Positions 1 through 8,921 of a stretch of DNA of 64,000 bases are shown here, one piece after another (position 1 is the stretch's first letter; every line of letters begins with the position of its first letter). The stretch comes from Candidatus Poseidoniaceae archaeon. GTDB lineage: Archaea; Thermoplasmatota; Poseidoniia; Poseidoniales; Poseidoniaceae. Below the pieces are notes generated by a model, which was not told where the DNA came from, did not search any database, and worked only from the letters and a program-made list of their open reading frames with translations. The position numbers and the translations under genes were made by a program. Location of the stretch: NCBI GenBank assembly GCA_938084675.1, contig CALKGM010000002.1, forward strand, positions 104,193-168,192, read 5' to 3'.

Positions 1-2
1 CT

Positions 3-566
3 CGTCTCGGTGTCGCTCCTGCTTCCGCTACTGAAATGATTCAACGACTTGCAGCCCGTGGCTATTTGGAATATGTTCCTTACAAAGGGGCGAGTTTAAC
101 CGAATCTGGACTGGTTCACGGTCAAAAAATGAAACGAAGGCACCGTCTTGCCGAGGTCCTGCTCGAACTCCTTCCATATGAGGGGAATGCTCACGAAACT
201 GCCTGTCGCCTTGAGCATGCAATTGATGACGACCTTGAAGTTGCGCTTTCCCGGTTGATGGGCGGCGTAATGGTTGACCCCAGTGGCAGGCCTATTCCAG
301 TCCCGACCAAAGATATAGAAGAGAGGCTAGCGCTCCATTCAACCTCATTGTCTCTTGACTTATTAAGATCAAATCAAACTGGCTTGGTATTGGCTTTCCT
401 GCTTCCTAAAAATATCATTACAGGTTTTGAATCAAATGGTTTAACCGTTGGTTCAACGGTCGTCCGCAACGGTGAGGGTCAATTGATTGTTGATGGGAAA
501 CAATTGATGCTCTCGGAAGAATGGTCAAAAGCGATATTTGTTCAGTTATCAATAGAATCGGTGTGA
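3..566 (+). CDS. DtxR/MntR-family metal-dependent transcriptional regulator (5' end cut by window)
   Basis: The open frame runs in from the window edge, so the N-terminus is missing; an internal ATG at 36 is not the real start. The first visible residues (GVAPASATEM, then RLAARGYLEY and YKGASLTESG) match the recognition helix and wing of the DtxR/MntR winged-helix domain. The next part (HRLAEVLLELL, with ETACRLEHAID) matches the metal-binding dimerization domain. The last ~75 residues look like the FeoA/SH3-like C-terminal domain. Known family role: repress iron or manganese uptake genes when metal is bound. The regulated genes are not evident here; the downstream gene is an unknown membrane protein. 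Confidence 0.85.
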   Translation, partial: RLGVAPASATEMIQRLAARGYLEYVPYKGASLTESGLVHGQKMKRRHRLAEVLLELLPYEGNAHETACRLEHAIDDDLEVALSRLMGGVMVDPSGRPIPVPTKDIEERLALHSTSLSLDLLRSNQTGLVLAFLLPKNIITGFESNGLTVGSTVVRNGEGQLIVDGKQLMLSEEWSKAIFVQLSIESV

Positions 567-599
567 ACACTTTAGAGTAGGGATTACTCAACCCAGTTC

Positions 600-2135
600 A
601 TGGCAGAGGATGGAGAAGACGCTCTTGCTCCGGTCGAAACCGAAGAGGAGCCATCTTCAAGGGGCCGCTTTGGCTTCCGTCCAGCTGAAGCAATCATCCA
701 CGCTATCGATCGCCAAATCGTGAGTTCAGGATTGCGTCTGATTATGTTCCTACCTGCTTTTGCAACGTTTACATACTTTGCAACATGGGCATTTTCCCAA
801 GAATCGCCATCCTGGTGGGCGGACAACATTGAGCCAAATCTAGGTATGACCTTTTCAACAGCAATGGCGAGCCTTTCATTTGTCGTTGTTCTTGGTTTTA
901 TCCTTGCTGTAGGCTTCCATCGCTACCGTGTTGGAATCTCTTTACTTGAATTTCACAAGCAAGTAGATGCTTCAAACAACGAACATCGTTCCGTACAATC
1001 ACTGCATGGATATGACGGACTACTGTATCAACTTGAAAGTTCGATGTCACATCACACCCGTTCGTTGATATTTGCGATTTCCTCTGCCGTTATGCTTCTG
1101 ATGGTGCTTTACTTTGAGAGCGCATCGCTTTATGGAACGCTCTTCCTTTTATCCTCTACCGCTTTCCTGATACTATCTGTAGGTCAGCACTTACCAACTC
1201 GCTCTACTCCGTTCAACATGGTTGATCGAACCGGTCTTCTTTCAGCATACTCGCCTCCAGTGCACCCTTCAACATTGAACATGGTATTCAATGACCTTTT
1301 GAAGACCCACATGGACCCACTTCTACGTTCCCAATACGATGACTACATCAAAGAAATTGAAACGGGATTCAAGGGGAATATCAATTCACATTTTGCCCAT
1401 GAAAAGTTTCTCATGACCCTTTATCGCCACGCAACGGGTCTCGACAGAAAAACCCTTGAATCCGAACTGAGTGAAATACTCAACAAAAAGGGAATGGATT
1501 TCGTCTTTTCACATCCAGTGTTCACCTTAGAAACATGGCTCGTTCTCATTGGGATTATCTCTCATACCTGCCCGGCCTTCTTCAGAATGGTAGACCGATT
1601 GAAACAGGATCTTGAATCAGGACGCTCCCCGGCTATGAAGGACCTTATCTTTGAAGTGGACATGGAAAACGTCGTCACAGAAAAGGCGAATCTCTTCACT
1701 TTATTCCACAATTTGTCCAATGAAACACGAACAGTGGTGTTTCGTATTCAAACCCCGAATTTCCTACCAAAAGACCTGGCACTGACGTACCGTCTTGAAC
1801 CTGGTCAGAAGTATTGGTGGTCAAGTGAGGCTTTGCCGCTCGCCGCAAAAGGGAACGAAGATGTCTTGGGGAAGATGTCGGGATTGCTCAAAGATAGCAC
1901 TGTTTCATGGCAAACTCTCATTCCGATTACTCACGGAGACGCTACTGTTTCGGTCCGGTTGGAGGAAACCAATGGTGAATTGTTACTTGGCCGACAAATT
2001 AACGTACGTGTTCGGTCAGAATTCCGTCAATGGTTGCGTACAACAGGCTCATTCGTTGCCTACATCTTTGGTGGATTTGGCCTATTTGCCTCGTTTTTCC
2101 TGTTCATCTACAACATCTTTGGCGGTCCGTTTTGA
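600..2135 (+). CDS. Multi-pass membrane protein of unknown function
   Basis: A 511-residue protein that I do not recognise. Hydrophobic segments lie near residues 45-66, 85-106, 154-172, 177-196 and 485-508. Between the fourth and fifth is a soluble region of about 290 residues. The N-terminal 30 residues are acidic and probably cytoplasmic. No catalytic motif was seen. The gene starts 33 bp after the DtxR-like regulator and could be cotranscribed with it, although an AT-rich stretch at 571-577 lies 26 nt before the ATG and could be a weak TATA box. A coiled-coil protein gene follows 59 bp downstream. Confidence 0.75.
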   Translation: MAEDGEDALAPVETEEEPSSRGRFGFRPAEAIIHAIDRQIVSSGLRLIMFLPAFATFTYFATWAFSQESPSWWADNIEPNLGMTFSTAMASLSFVVVLGFILAVGFHRYRVGISLLEFHKQVDASNNEHRSVQSLHGYDGLLYQLESSMSHHTRSLIFAISSAVMLLMVLYFESASLYGTLFLLSSTAFLILSVGQHLPTRSTPFNMVDRTGLLSAYSPPVHPSTLNMVFNDLLKTHMDPLLRSQYDDYIKEIETGFKGNINSHFAHEKFLMTLYRHATGLDRKTLESELSEILNKKGMDFVFSHPVFTLETWLVLIGIISHTCPAFFRMVDRLKQDLESGRSPAMKDLIFEVDMENVVTEKANLFTLFHNLSNETRTVVFRIQTPNFLPKDLALTYRLEPGQKYWWSSEALPLAAKGNEDVLGKMSGLLKDSTVSWQTLIPITHGDATVSVRLEETNGELLLGRQINVRVRSEFRQWLRTTGSFVAYIFGGFGLFASFFLFIYNIFGGPF

Positions 2136-2194
2136 CCTCAACGAATTGTTCTATCAATCCATAGGCTTGAAATGCACAACCAAGTGGTCACTGC

Positions 2195-3196
2195 ATGCGC
2201 GGGCAGAGAGATGACGGGCAACCCAACCCAGATGCAGAACTTCTTGACCAACTCCAGTCGATGGAGGGCAAGGTCCGCAAGATGCGTGAGAATCGTAATT
2301 CTCAACGTGAACAGGGTAAGGCTGTGGCTCAAAAAAGGAACGCTGTTCAGGAACAATATCGCGAGCACAAGAAGAAGCTTGATCTGATGAAAGCCGAACT
2401 TGATGCAATTCACGCAGAACGCAATTTGCACAAAGCAAAGCGAGATACCATCCAAGCCCAACTCAGAGAATTGATTGGTCAAGCAAAAGGTCGTAGGAAT
2501 GAGAAAGGAGACAAGAAATCTGCAACTGCAGAATACTCCCAACTTATGAGCGAAATTAACTCCCTTGAAGAAAAATTCCAAACCACTTCCTCCAGCACCA
2601 AAAAAGAGAAAGAAACCATGGAGCGAATCAAGCGAATGAAGCGCCGAGTCGGTGAATTGGAACCAGAAGTCGTCAAGTTTGAGATGGTCAGCGTAGACCT
2701 TTCAAACCTTGATGAGGCCATCAAGACCTTGAAATCAGAAGCAGACGATGCTCACAAAATGTTTGTTGAAGCATTGAAGCGTGCGGATGCCAAGTGGGCA
2801 GAGTACAAAGAAGGGCTTGACCACCGGAATTTCCTCAAAGCTGAAGGCGACCGACATCACCTTGAATCCGTTGAGTTCCATGAAAAGGCGAACACCATTC
2901 ACGCCAAAATTGAGGAACTCATGGTCGATGTCAACAAAGCTCGTGACCAACTCAACCTCGCTGTAGAAGAACGTAAATCTTGGATTTCCGAACACAACAA
3001 TGCCGTCAAGGCAGAGATGAAGACAGGTGCTGAATCCGATGAAGTCGCAGAAAGCCTCGTTCAATCTTTATTGAAAGATGGTGAGTTGATGTTTGGCGGC
3101 TTGGGTAAGAACGATACTGCATCCTCTGCCGCGCGTACTTCTCCTTCATCAAAGAAGAAGAACATGCGCCGTCTTGGTCCCATACGCCGCCGCTGA
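2195..3196 (+). CDS. COG1340-type archaeal coiled-coil protein
   Basis: A 333-residue soluble protein rich in Lys, Glu, Gln and Arg, with heptad-like spacing through most of residues 10-270. This is the composition and length of the uncharacterised archaeal coiled-coil family COG1340. The C-terminal ~60 residues (Ser-rich, then KKKNMRRLGPIRRR) look disordered and basic. Members occur widely in euryarchaea; no molecular function is established to my knowledge. The stop is 12 bp before the nucleotidyltransferase start, so the two are probably in one transcript. Confidence 0.7.
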   Translation: MRGQRDDGQPNPDAELLDQLQSMEGKVRKMRENRNSQREQGKAVAQKRNAVQEQYREHKKKLDLMKAELDAIHAERNLHKAKRDTIQAQLRELIGQAKGRRNEKGDKKSATAEYSQLMSEINSLEEKFQTTSSSTKKEKETMERIKRMKRRVGELEPEVVKFEMVSVDLSNLDEAIKTLKSEADDAHKMFVEALKRADAKWAEYKEGLDHRNFLKAEGDRHHLESVEFHEKANTIHAKIEELMVDVNKARDQLNLAVEERKSWISEHNNAVKAEMKTGAESDEVAESLVQSLLKDGELMFGGLGKNDTASSAARTSPSSKKKNMRRLGPIRRR

Positions 3197-3208
3197 GGTG
3201 CTCCACAG

Positions 3209-4276
3209 ATGCTTGGAATCATTATGGCCGGTGGCCAAGGGTCACGACTCAGACCTCTAACGCTCACACGACCAAAACCCATGGTTGAAGTCCTCGGACG
3301 ACCGGTTATTGACTTCGTTAAAGATGCAATGGTAGATGCAGGGATCAGCGAAATTATTGTTACAACTGGGTACCGTGGAGAACAACTTGAATCCCATGTG
3401 ACGTCCTGGGAGGAAGGTACTATTGGTTCACTTCAAGCCTCAGTAAATCAAGAAGCAACTCCGATGGGGACTGCAGGGAGCGTTGGTCTTCTTCGTGACA
3501 ACATTGAGGCAACATGTGTTGTAGGTTCTGGAGATTCAGTCGCTTCATTTGACATTAAGCGTCTTCTTCAGCAACATCGTGAGAATGGGGCAAAAGTTAC
3601 AATGGCACTGTGGGAGGTTGACAATCCCTCAGAATTTGGAATCGTAGGTCTTTCAACATCAAAGGAAGGGGATGTTGATGGCTCTTTGAGGTCGGGCTTT
3701 ATCCGCCGTTTCAAAGAAAAGCCTGCTCCTCATGAAGCATTTAGTAACGTGATTAACGCAGGCCTTTACATCATTGAGCCAGAAGTCATTGACTTGATTC
3801 CTAAAGGCGAAAAATTTGATTTCAGCAAGCAATTGTTCCCCCTTGTATTGGAGATGGGTTGGCCAATGTATGCCGAAACAATCAACGGTGTATGGTTTGA
3901 TGTTGGTCACCCAAAAGAATTGCTAAGAGCCCAAGAAACTTTACTCAAACAGTACGACACTCTTCCATTCTCATTGCCCGAGGGGTCATGGGTTGGCGAC
4001 GATGGTTTTGAGTTTGCAGGAGCGACTGTAGACGGCGTTACTCGCTCCTCTGTCATCTCAGAATCATGCACAATTGAGACCTCTGCTTCAGTAACCTCCT
4101 CGCTCTTAATGAAAGGATGTCATATCGGAGAAGGCGCTACGATTGTTGATTCGATTCTTGGGCAACATGTTCGTGTTGAATCAGGAGCATCTATTACAAA
4201 CTGCGTGGTAGGTGACGGACAGATCATTTCTACAGGTGACTCGGTAGATTCGGTACTTTTACCACCGCCGGAATAA
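3209..4276 (+). CDS. Sugar-phosphate nucleotidyltransferase with left-handed beta-helix domain
   Basis: A 355-residue enzyme that should join a sugar 1-phosphate to a nucleotide, giving an NDP-sugar for glycan synthesis. The N-terminal motif GGQGSRLRPLT..RPKPM is the nucleotide-binding signature of the glucose-1-phosphate thymidylyl/mannose-1-phosphate guanylyltransferase family. VGSGDS near residue 110 and FKEKP near 170 are further family motifs. From about residue 255 the hexapeptide-like repeats (SVISESCTIE, SLLMKGCHIG, SILGQHV) form a left-handed beta-helix. The exact base and sugar cannot be told from sequence. The product could feed the glycosyltransferases near 24 kb and 50 kb and the epimerase at 51 kb. 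Confidence 0.87.
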   Translation: MLGIIMAGGQGSRLRPLTLTRPKPMVEVLGRPVIDFVKDAMVDAGISEIIVTTGYRGEQLESHVTSWEEGTIGSLQASVNQEATPMGTAGSVGLLRDNIEATCVVGSGDSVASFDIKRLLQQHRENGAKVTMALWEVDNPSEFGIVGLSTSKEGDVDGSLRSGFIRRFKEKPAPHEAFSNVINAGLYIIEPEVIDLIPKGEKFDFSKQLFPLVLEMGWPMYAETINGVWFDVGHPKELLRAQETLLKQYDTLPFSLPEGSWVGDDGFEFAGATVDGVTRSSVISESCTIETSASVTSSLLMKGCHIGEGATIVDSILGQHVRVESGASITNCVVGDGQIISTGDSVDSVLLPPPE

Positions 4277-4294
4277 CATTTGCCGGCATAGCCC

Positions 4295-4301
4295 ATAAAT
4301 A
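4295..4301 (+). promoter_or_regulatory. Candidate TATA box for the 82-residue protein
   Basis: The sequence ATAAATA is centred 24 nt before the ATG at 4322, the distance expected for a leaderless archaeal transcript. No Shine-Dalgarno sequence precedes that ATG, which fits. Assigned by eye only. Confidence 0.4.
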
Positions 4302-4321
4302 GGAAGCGACCGGCCCGTTGC

Positions 4322-4570
4322 ATGTTTCATATGTCCAAAGCCACTGAACCTGTACGAAGTTACGACCGCACATGGGAAGAAATTGAAACCATGCTTGACA
4401 AAGCGACTGTCAAGATGATTCAATGGAAGGAGTGGTATGAAGAATGCAAATCCAACAAGGACAAAGAGGGAATGAAAGAGTCCGCCCGAAATCACAAAGC
4501 ATTGCAAGGTGTTGTAAAAACACTCAAGTGGACGCTCGGTGAAGAGGGCGTTTCTGACCCCTTGAACTGA
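4322..4570 (+). CDS. Small conserved-type hypothetical protein, 82 aa
   Basis: A small, charged, mostly helical protein with no Cys and no membrane segment (WEEIETMLDKATVKMIQWKEW). I do not recognise the family. The ATG at 4322 is favoured because of the TATA-like box 24 nt upstream; a second in-frame ATG lies at 4331. It converges on pdxS with a one-base gap, so this is a compact tail-to-tail junction. Confidence 0.6.
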   Translation: MFHMSKATEPVRSYDRTWEEIETMLDKATVKMIQWKEWYEECKSNKDKEGMKESARNHKALQGVVKTLKWTLGEEGVSDPLN

Positions 4571-4571
4571 A

Positions 4572-5561
4572 TTACCAACCGCGCTGGTCCATTCGGACTT
4601 CGAGGGTTTCCAGTTCGTCGCCCTTCATTGGTTCTCCAGCCATCATTGCCATTGCTTCAGCAACTTTGCTTGCATCATCGTAGTGAGCAGTCGCCATAAC
4701 AATTGCATCAGCCATGGTCTTTGGATCCGTAGACTTGAAAATTCCCGAGCCAACGAAGATACCGTCCATTCCCATTCGCATCATGAGTGATGCATCTGCT
4801 GGAGTTGCGATACCGCCCGCTGAAAACGTGACGACGGGTAGCCGGCCAAGTCGGTTTACGTCATCGAGTACGCTACGAATCCCATCGTGCATGGTGGAGT
4901 CGATTGGTCCGAACGGGGTGACATTGTGAGTTCCGGGCAGTGTTGAATGGTCTGCAAGGACCCTGTAACGTTCCATGATCATTTCCGTGGCCAAGTCAAG
5001 TCCTTTATCGTCCAGTGTTTGTATCTGACGGATTTCTTGGTCGATAAGGCGAGCATGTGTAACTGCAGCAACTACGTTTCCGGTCCCTGCTTCTCCTTTG
5101 GTTCGGATCATTGCTGCTCCTTCCCATATCCTGCGGGTCGCTTCTCCCAATCCGGTTGCTCCACATACGAATGGAATTTCATAATCCTGCTTATTGATGT
5201 GAAAGTAGGGGTCTGCTGGTGTCAGCACTTCACTCTCGTCAACCATGTCAACTCCCATTGCTTCCAGGATGCGTGCTTCTCCTTCGTGACCGATGCGAGA
5301 TTTGGCCATGACAGGGATTGACGTGCAGTCCAAGATGCCTTGAATCATGTCTGGATGACTCATACGGGCCACGCCTCCTGCCTTGCGAATGTCTGCTGGG
5401 ACTCGCTCAAGAGCCATGACAGCGACTGCGCCAGAATCTTCGGCAACAGCGGCTTGTTCCGCATCGACGACGTCCATAATGACGCCACCTTGTTGCATGC
5501 GGGCAAACCCACGCTTGAGCAATTCGCTTCCTTGACGAAGAGTTGAGAAATCAGTTTTCAT
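4572..5561 (-). CDS. pdxS: Pyridoxal 5'-phosphate synthase subunit PdxS
   Basis: Makes pyridoxal 5'-phosphate from ribose 5-phosphate, glyceraldehyde 3-phosphate and ammonia, normally with the glutaminase PdxT, which is not in this window. 329 residues with family signatures throughout: [20 protein letters not shown], the Lys in VMAKSRIGH and the Lys in [14 protein letters not shown] (the two lysines that carry the reaction intermediates), and [10 protein letters not shown]. The start is the ATG at 5561, preceded by AGGTGTG; the open frame continues upstream to 5792 but that extension has no family similarity. It lies 67 bp downstream of a ferredoxin gene on the same strand. PLP would serve the two PLP enzymes at 57-59 kb. 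Confidence 0.95.
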   Translation of the reverse strand: MKTDFSTLRQGSELLKRGFARMQQGGVIMDVVDAEQAAVAEDSGAVAVMALERVPADIRKAGGVARMSHPDMIQGILDCTSIPVMAKSRIGHEGEARILEAMGVDMVDESEVLTPADPYFHINKQDYEIPFVCGATGLGEATRRIWEGAAMIRTKGEAGTGNVVAAVTHARLIDQEIRQIQTLDDKGLDLATEMIMERYRVLADHSTLPGTHNVTPFGPIDSTMHDGIRSVLDDVNRLGRLPVVTFSAGGIATPADASLMMRMGMDGIFVGSGIFKSTDPKTMADAIVMATAHYDDASKVAEAMAMMAGEPMKGDELETLEVRMDQRGW

Positions 5562-5628
5562 TTTAGACACACCTATTGGATGACGACGACCTTTATGACG
5601 CTTGGTTATACTCCGCAGGAGAGAATCT

Positions 5629-5904
5629 TCAATCGGCGAGGACGGGTGAGTCCCCTTCAGCGATTTCAGCGTCAATGGATTCCTCAGCGTTGCGGTCAAT
5701 CCAAGCCTCTTCTCCTTCAGGGACATCGGTGTCGGCGAAGATAGCATCGACAGGACATTCAGGGATACATGCGCCGCAGTCAATGCATTCATCTGGGTCT
5801 ATGACCAAATAAGTGTCAGCTTCTCTAAAGGCTTCAACGGGGCAAACAGCAACGCATTCCTGATATTTGTGATCGACGCAGGGGGATGTAACAACGTGTG
5901 GCAT
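5629..5904 (-). CDS. fdxA: Seven-iron ferredoxin ([3Fe-4S][4Fe-4S])
   Basis: A 91-residue electron carrier. The first cluster has Cys9, Cys17 and Cys21 with the usual second cysteine of the CxxC replaced (CVDHKYQEC), which is the pattern of a [3Fe-4S] site. The second motif [12 protein letters not shown] is a complete [4Fe-4S] site. The order and the spacing match Thermus/Mycobacterium-type 7Fe ferredoxins. The acidic C-terminal tail is also typical. The start has a GAGG sequence upstream, and a hairpin (5919-5934) sits in the leader. The redox partner is not identifiable here. Confidence 0.9.
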   Translation of the reverse strand: MPHVVTSPCVDHKYQECVAVCPVEAFREADTYLVIDPDECIDCGACIPECPVDAIFADTDVPEGEEAWIDRNAEESIDAEIAEGDSPVLAD

Positions 5905-5918
5905 GGGTATTCCTCATT

Positions 5919-5934
5919 CACCCCAAAGGGGGTG
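5919..5934 (-). repeat. Short inverted repeat in the ferredoxin leader
   Basis: CACCCC and GGGGTG arms of 6 bp flank a 4-nt centre, just upstream of the ferredoxin Shine-Dalgarno region. It could be an RNA hairpin or a protein-binding dyad. No known motif was recognised. Confidence 0.4.
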
Positions 5935-5995
5935 CGTACTTAATTTCTTGTAAAGTTTTGACATTCTTTTGAATCCGAGAACTTATGAAATTAGG

Positions 5996-8308
5996 CTACT
6001 GATTCATTTCAATCCATTGATGTCCGTAATGATTCCACTGCTCAAGCGTCCAACCCTCCGGTAAGCCCGTGGCTGGAACCGGTGGGGGCGTATCCAATTC
6101 TGGAATTTCAAGAGGTGGTAATGCTTTTTCCATGAGACTTGCCTGTGCGAGGCCGGGGTTGGTGTCCTTCATGTGTATGAATTCAGAAGAAGCGAGGTTC
6201 TTTTTTGAGCGTCCAGTCAATCCAATGTAGATCAGCATCCACATCCCTAGAAGTATCAGAACATAGCCCATTGCTGAGTTGATGCTCACTTCGCTCAACA
6301 AACCAGACTGAGTTGATGGCTTAGAATCATCCTTTTGTTCATTCATAGTCGCGTTGGATGAAGTGTTGCCGTCGTTGTTAAGTGAAGCAATGGTTCCAAG
6401 CGGTGTTGAATCACAACCATCGGGGATTCCATCTTCATCGGTATCAACAGAATCATCTTCTCCAGGACATTTGTCATTGGCGTTGGCTGTTCCATCGCCA
6501 TCGGTGTCAATGAGGCTATCGCATCCATCAACGAGGCCGTCGTTATCCTCGTCGATTCCGTCATCAAAGCCTTGACAGCGGTCTTCAGCATCAATGACTC
6601 CATCCGCGTCGGAATCTACGAATGAGTCGCAAGCATCAGGAGTGCCATCTTGATCCACGTCGAGCAAGTCGTCACCAATCCAACATTGGTCATACGGGTC
6701 CTTGACACCATCACCGTCACCATCGTCAACACATCCATTTCCGTCTCTATCCCACTTCCAAGCCGATTCCTCCGGGCATCCATCTGTCCATGATTCAAGG
6801 TAGGAACCAGGAGTAAGGTTTTTGCCGACTAGGCCGGGATGAGACGCCTCATATCGGTATCCCTTGAACAGCATATTTGCTGTAGTTCCAGCAAGGTTCC
6901 CAGGGGGCAATTCGAGGCCTTGTTGAAACGAACCGCTGGTCCCGATTGGATTTGTGTAGGACCATACAACTTCCCCGCTAGGTGATACTTCGGAGAGAGT
7001 GCCAAGAGTTCCCACCGTCACCAATACGTTGCCGTTTGGTAGTCCTTGGGCTCCAGAAACAACCGATGCATACAATCCTTCTTGACTCCATATCCAGGAC
7101 GGTAAGAGAGGACCGTATGTCCCGTTTTCAAGGATTGAATAATGTCCGTTCTCATGTGGTGGACTCAATATTTCTACCGTTGAGTATGGACTTGACCGCC
7201 CAGCGCCGTTGTTGAATAAGATGATGCTTCCTTCATCTGGGTGTCCTTCTCCAATCCATTGGACATCATGCTGGCCAAACAATTGTTGGTCGCTTGACAA
7301 GCCTTTACCGTAGACCTGAGGGTTTCCCCACCTGTAGAGGAAATCTCCTCCCTTTCCATAAGTACCCCCAGTATGCCCTGCTGCTTCTTCAGTTGTCGTG
7401 CTGTGGTCAATGATGTAAAATTCATCCATCCCCTTACATGAAATCATTATCTGGTCCAATTCTGCATTGTAGTCAATGCTGTTACAATGCATCCAATCGG
7501 CCCTTCCTGCCTGGTTCCCGGTCTGAGTGACGTAGTTGATGTTGAGCAACTCCGGGTGTTCCTCAACCGTGCCGTAATTGTCCTTGGTTGGGTCGTAATT
7601 TTGGATGAGATGGTCCCATGCATTCCACTGCCAAACAATGTTTGCGTCATTTGAACCGACGGGTTCAATTTCAATAATTTGGTCAGGCCAAATATTTCCT
7701 TGACCACCGGGGGAGTCGCTTGCTATGTCTGGATTCCTTCCTGCTTGCAACGCTTCTTGTTCGCTTTTGTCTTCCCAAGCAATTGCGAGAATATTGCCGT
7801 TCGGTAATGGTTCAATGTCATGATGGGTGATTGCGGTTGAGGAAGAATACTCCCAAGACCACATGAGCGTGCCATCCCATGCAATTCTCTCTAGTTTTCC
7901 ACCTATGCCTCCACCGCTGAAATTACCCGGTGACTCATTACCAATGTTACCGGTCCTCAAGAGACTTCCATCATCAAGCATGTATGCTGACGCACCCGGG
8001 CGATGGCCGCCTGGGGACGTCCATTGGTTGATTTCACGTCCTTCCTCATCAATGAGGTAAGATGTATTGGATGGGAATGGTGAAAACAACGTGAATCCAC
8101 CATGTGACTCGTTGGTACATGAAATTAGACCGACGGTCCAATGCTCTCGTTGGGCATTGCAGTTTGGTGCATCGTTGATCAGACTTGTCTGTTCATCGGA
8201 TGCTTGTGCTTGAACAAAGGCTACCGAGGTCAACATCAAAGCAGTGAGTACCATTGCCTTCTGGAAGGAAGTAGTAATGCAATCACTTCCCCTCAACGAG
8301 ATTCTCAT
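5996..8308 (-). CDS. Surface-anchored arylsulfotransferase-like beta-propeller with TSP3 repeats
   Basis: About 770 residues. The start at 8308 is chosen because it gives a signal peptide (MRISLRGSDC... ending near VQAQA); it overlaps the upstream gene by 26 bp, and 8254 is an alternative. The body resembles the ASST/arylsulfotransferase propeller: repeated blades (YMLDDGSLLRTG, PLPNGNILAIAW, GLPNGNVLVTVG) and His-Asp motifs (THHDI, GQHDV) like those near the family active site. Residues ~520-636 are Asp-rich thrombospondin type 3 repeats that should bind calcium. A membrane segment lies at ~682-698, followed by a cytoplasmic tail ending in a Trp-rich motif (LPEGWTLEQW). Sulfotransfer activity is inferred, not certain; it could be a non-enzymatic propeller. 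Confidence 0.75.
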   Translation of the reverse strand: MRISLRGSDCITTSFQKAMVLTALMLTSVAFVQAQASDEQTSLINDAPNCNAQREHWTVGLISCTNESHGGFTLFSPFPSNTSYLIDEEGREINQWTSPGGHRPGASAYMLDDGSLLRTGNIGNESPGNFSGGGIGGKLERIAWDGTLMWSWEYSSSTAITHHDIEPLPNGNILAIAWEDKSEQEALQAGRNPDIASDSPGGQGNIWPDQIIEIEPVGSNDANIVWQWNAWDHLIQNYDPTKDNYGTVEEHPELLNINYVTQTGNQAGRADWMHCNSIDYNAELDQIMISCKGMDEFYIIDHSTTTEEAAGHTGGTYGKGGDFLYRWGNPQVYGKGLSSDQQLFGQHDVQWIGEGHPDEGSIILFNNGAGRSSPYSTVEILSPPHENGHYSILENGTYGPLLPSWIWSQEGLYASVVSGAQGLPNGNVLVTVGTLGTLSEVSPSGEVVWSYTNPIGTSGSFQQGLELPPGNLAGTTANMLFKGYRYEASHPGLVGKNLTPGSYLESWTDGCPEESAWKWDRDGNGCVDDGDGDGVKDPYDQCWIGDDLLDVDQDGTPDACDSFVDSDADGVIDAEDRCQGFDDGIDEDNDGLVDGCDSLIDTDGDGTANANDKCPGEDDSVDTDEDGIPDGCDSTPLGTIASLNNDGNTSSNATMNEQKDDSKPSTQSGLLSEVSINSAMGYVLILLGMWMLIYIGLTGRSKKNLASSEFIHMKDTNPGLAQASLMEKALPPLEIPELDTPPPVPATGLPEGWTLEQWNHYGHQWIEMNQ
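6401..6751 (-). repeat. TSP3-type Asp-rich repeats within the ASST-like gene
   Basis: This coding segment specifies about 117 residues with repeated DxDxDG loops (DGDGDGVKD, DVDQDGTPDAC, DSDADGVID, DEDNDGLVDGC, DTDGDGTAN, DTDEDGIPDGC). Cys residues recur with them, as in thrombospondin type 3 repeats, so calcium binding is expected. Confidence 0.8.
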
Positions 8309-8777
8309 CACCCTGGGATGGAGGTTGCTCTGATGCATTAGCGACAATAGAATCAAATTCTGTTCGGATGGTCTGGCCAGGATAGACTTCAATCTTGATT
8401 TGTCCTTTGATGGTATCTGGCTTCGAAGCGTCAGAGAGGATTATTTTACCACCGATAAGGGCATTCAAGTCTATTCTAAAATGAATCGTATTGCTCTCAT
8501 CCATTCGCGTTTCAAACTCTTTGGATAGGAGCGCTAAGTTCTCTGAGCCAAGTCGAGCAAAGGACTCAAGTGCGGCAGATTTTTTCTTACAAAATGCAGT
8601 AATCATATGTATTTCAGAACCGTAATGTGACGTTGTACGTTCAACATCAACCCATGACTCATCTCCTACGAGCCAAGCTACTGCGTCTGCCACGGCATCA
8701 ACATTGGCTACGGCGCCCGCCGTTGCTCTCCACGTGATATGATGCAGGCCCACATCTTGCGGGTAACCTTGGGGCAC
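8283..8777 (-). CDS. COG1325 (DUF54-like) RNA-binding protein
   Basis: About 164 residues. The segment LHHITWRATAGAVAN..DAVADAVAWLVG, followed by a HYGSEI motif, matches archaeal COG1325, a family predicted to bind RNA and often linked to exosome or ribosome genes. The start is uncertain: the frame opens at a GTG (8777), and another GTG at 8753 begins just before the conserved VGLHHITWRA. The gene is divergent from ribosomal protein eS1, which suits a role in RNA or ribosome biology. An 8-bp inverted repeat overlaps its start region. The 3' end overlaps the start of the ASST-like gene. Confidence 0.7.
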   Translation of the reverse strand: MPQGYPQDVGLHHITWRATAGAVANVDAVADAVAWLVGDESWVDVERTTSHYGSEIHMITAFCKKKSAALESFARLGSENLALLSKEFETRMDESNTIHFRIDLNALIGGKIILSDASKPDTIKGQIKIEVYPGQTIRTEFDSIVANASEQPPSQGDENLVEGK

Positions 8778-8788
8778 ATGAGGTTACC
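8762..8788. repeat. Inverted repeat between the COG1325 gene and eS1
   Basis: Perfect 8-bp arms GGTAACCT (8762-8769) and AGGTTACC (8781-8788) separated by 11 nt, lying across the start of the COG1325 gene in the divergent region before the eS1 gene. It may be an operator or a leader hairpin. Confidence 0.45.
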
Positions 8789-8921
8789 GAATCTACGTCC
8801 AAATCCTGCAATCCCTTGGACGCAGTGAGACTGTACCGATGAGGCTCCTTCAAATAGGGGAGGTTAGTGGGCGGAGTGCAAGTGGGGTAGCCCCCGCAAT
8901 ACACGAACCGAGTTGAACAAT

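Noticed and set aside
1795..2214. 139-residue plus-strand frame
   Set aside because: Out-of-frame shadow of the 511-residue membrane protein gene.
5562..5792. N-terminal extension of PdxS
   Set aside because: Open frame without similarity; PdxS begins at the ATG at 5561, which has a Shine-Dalgarno sequence.
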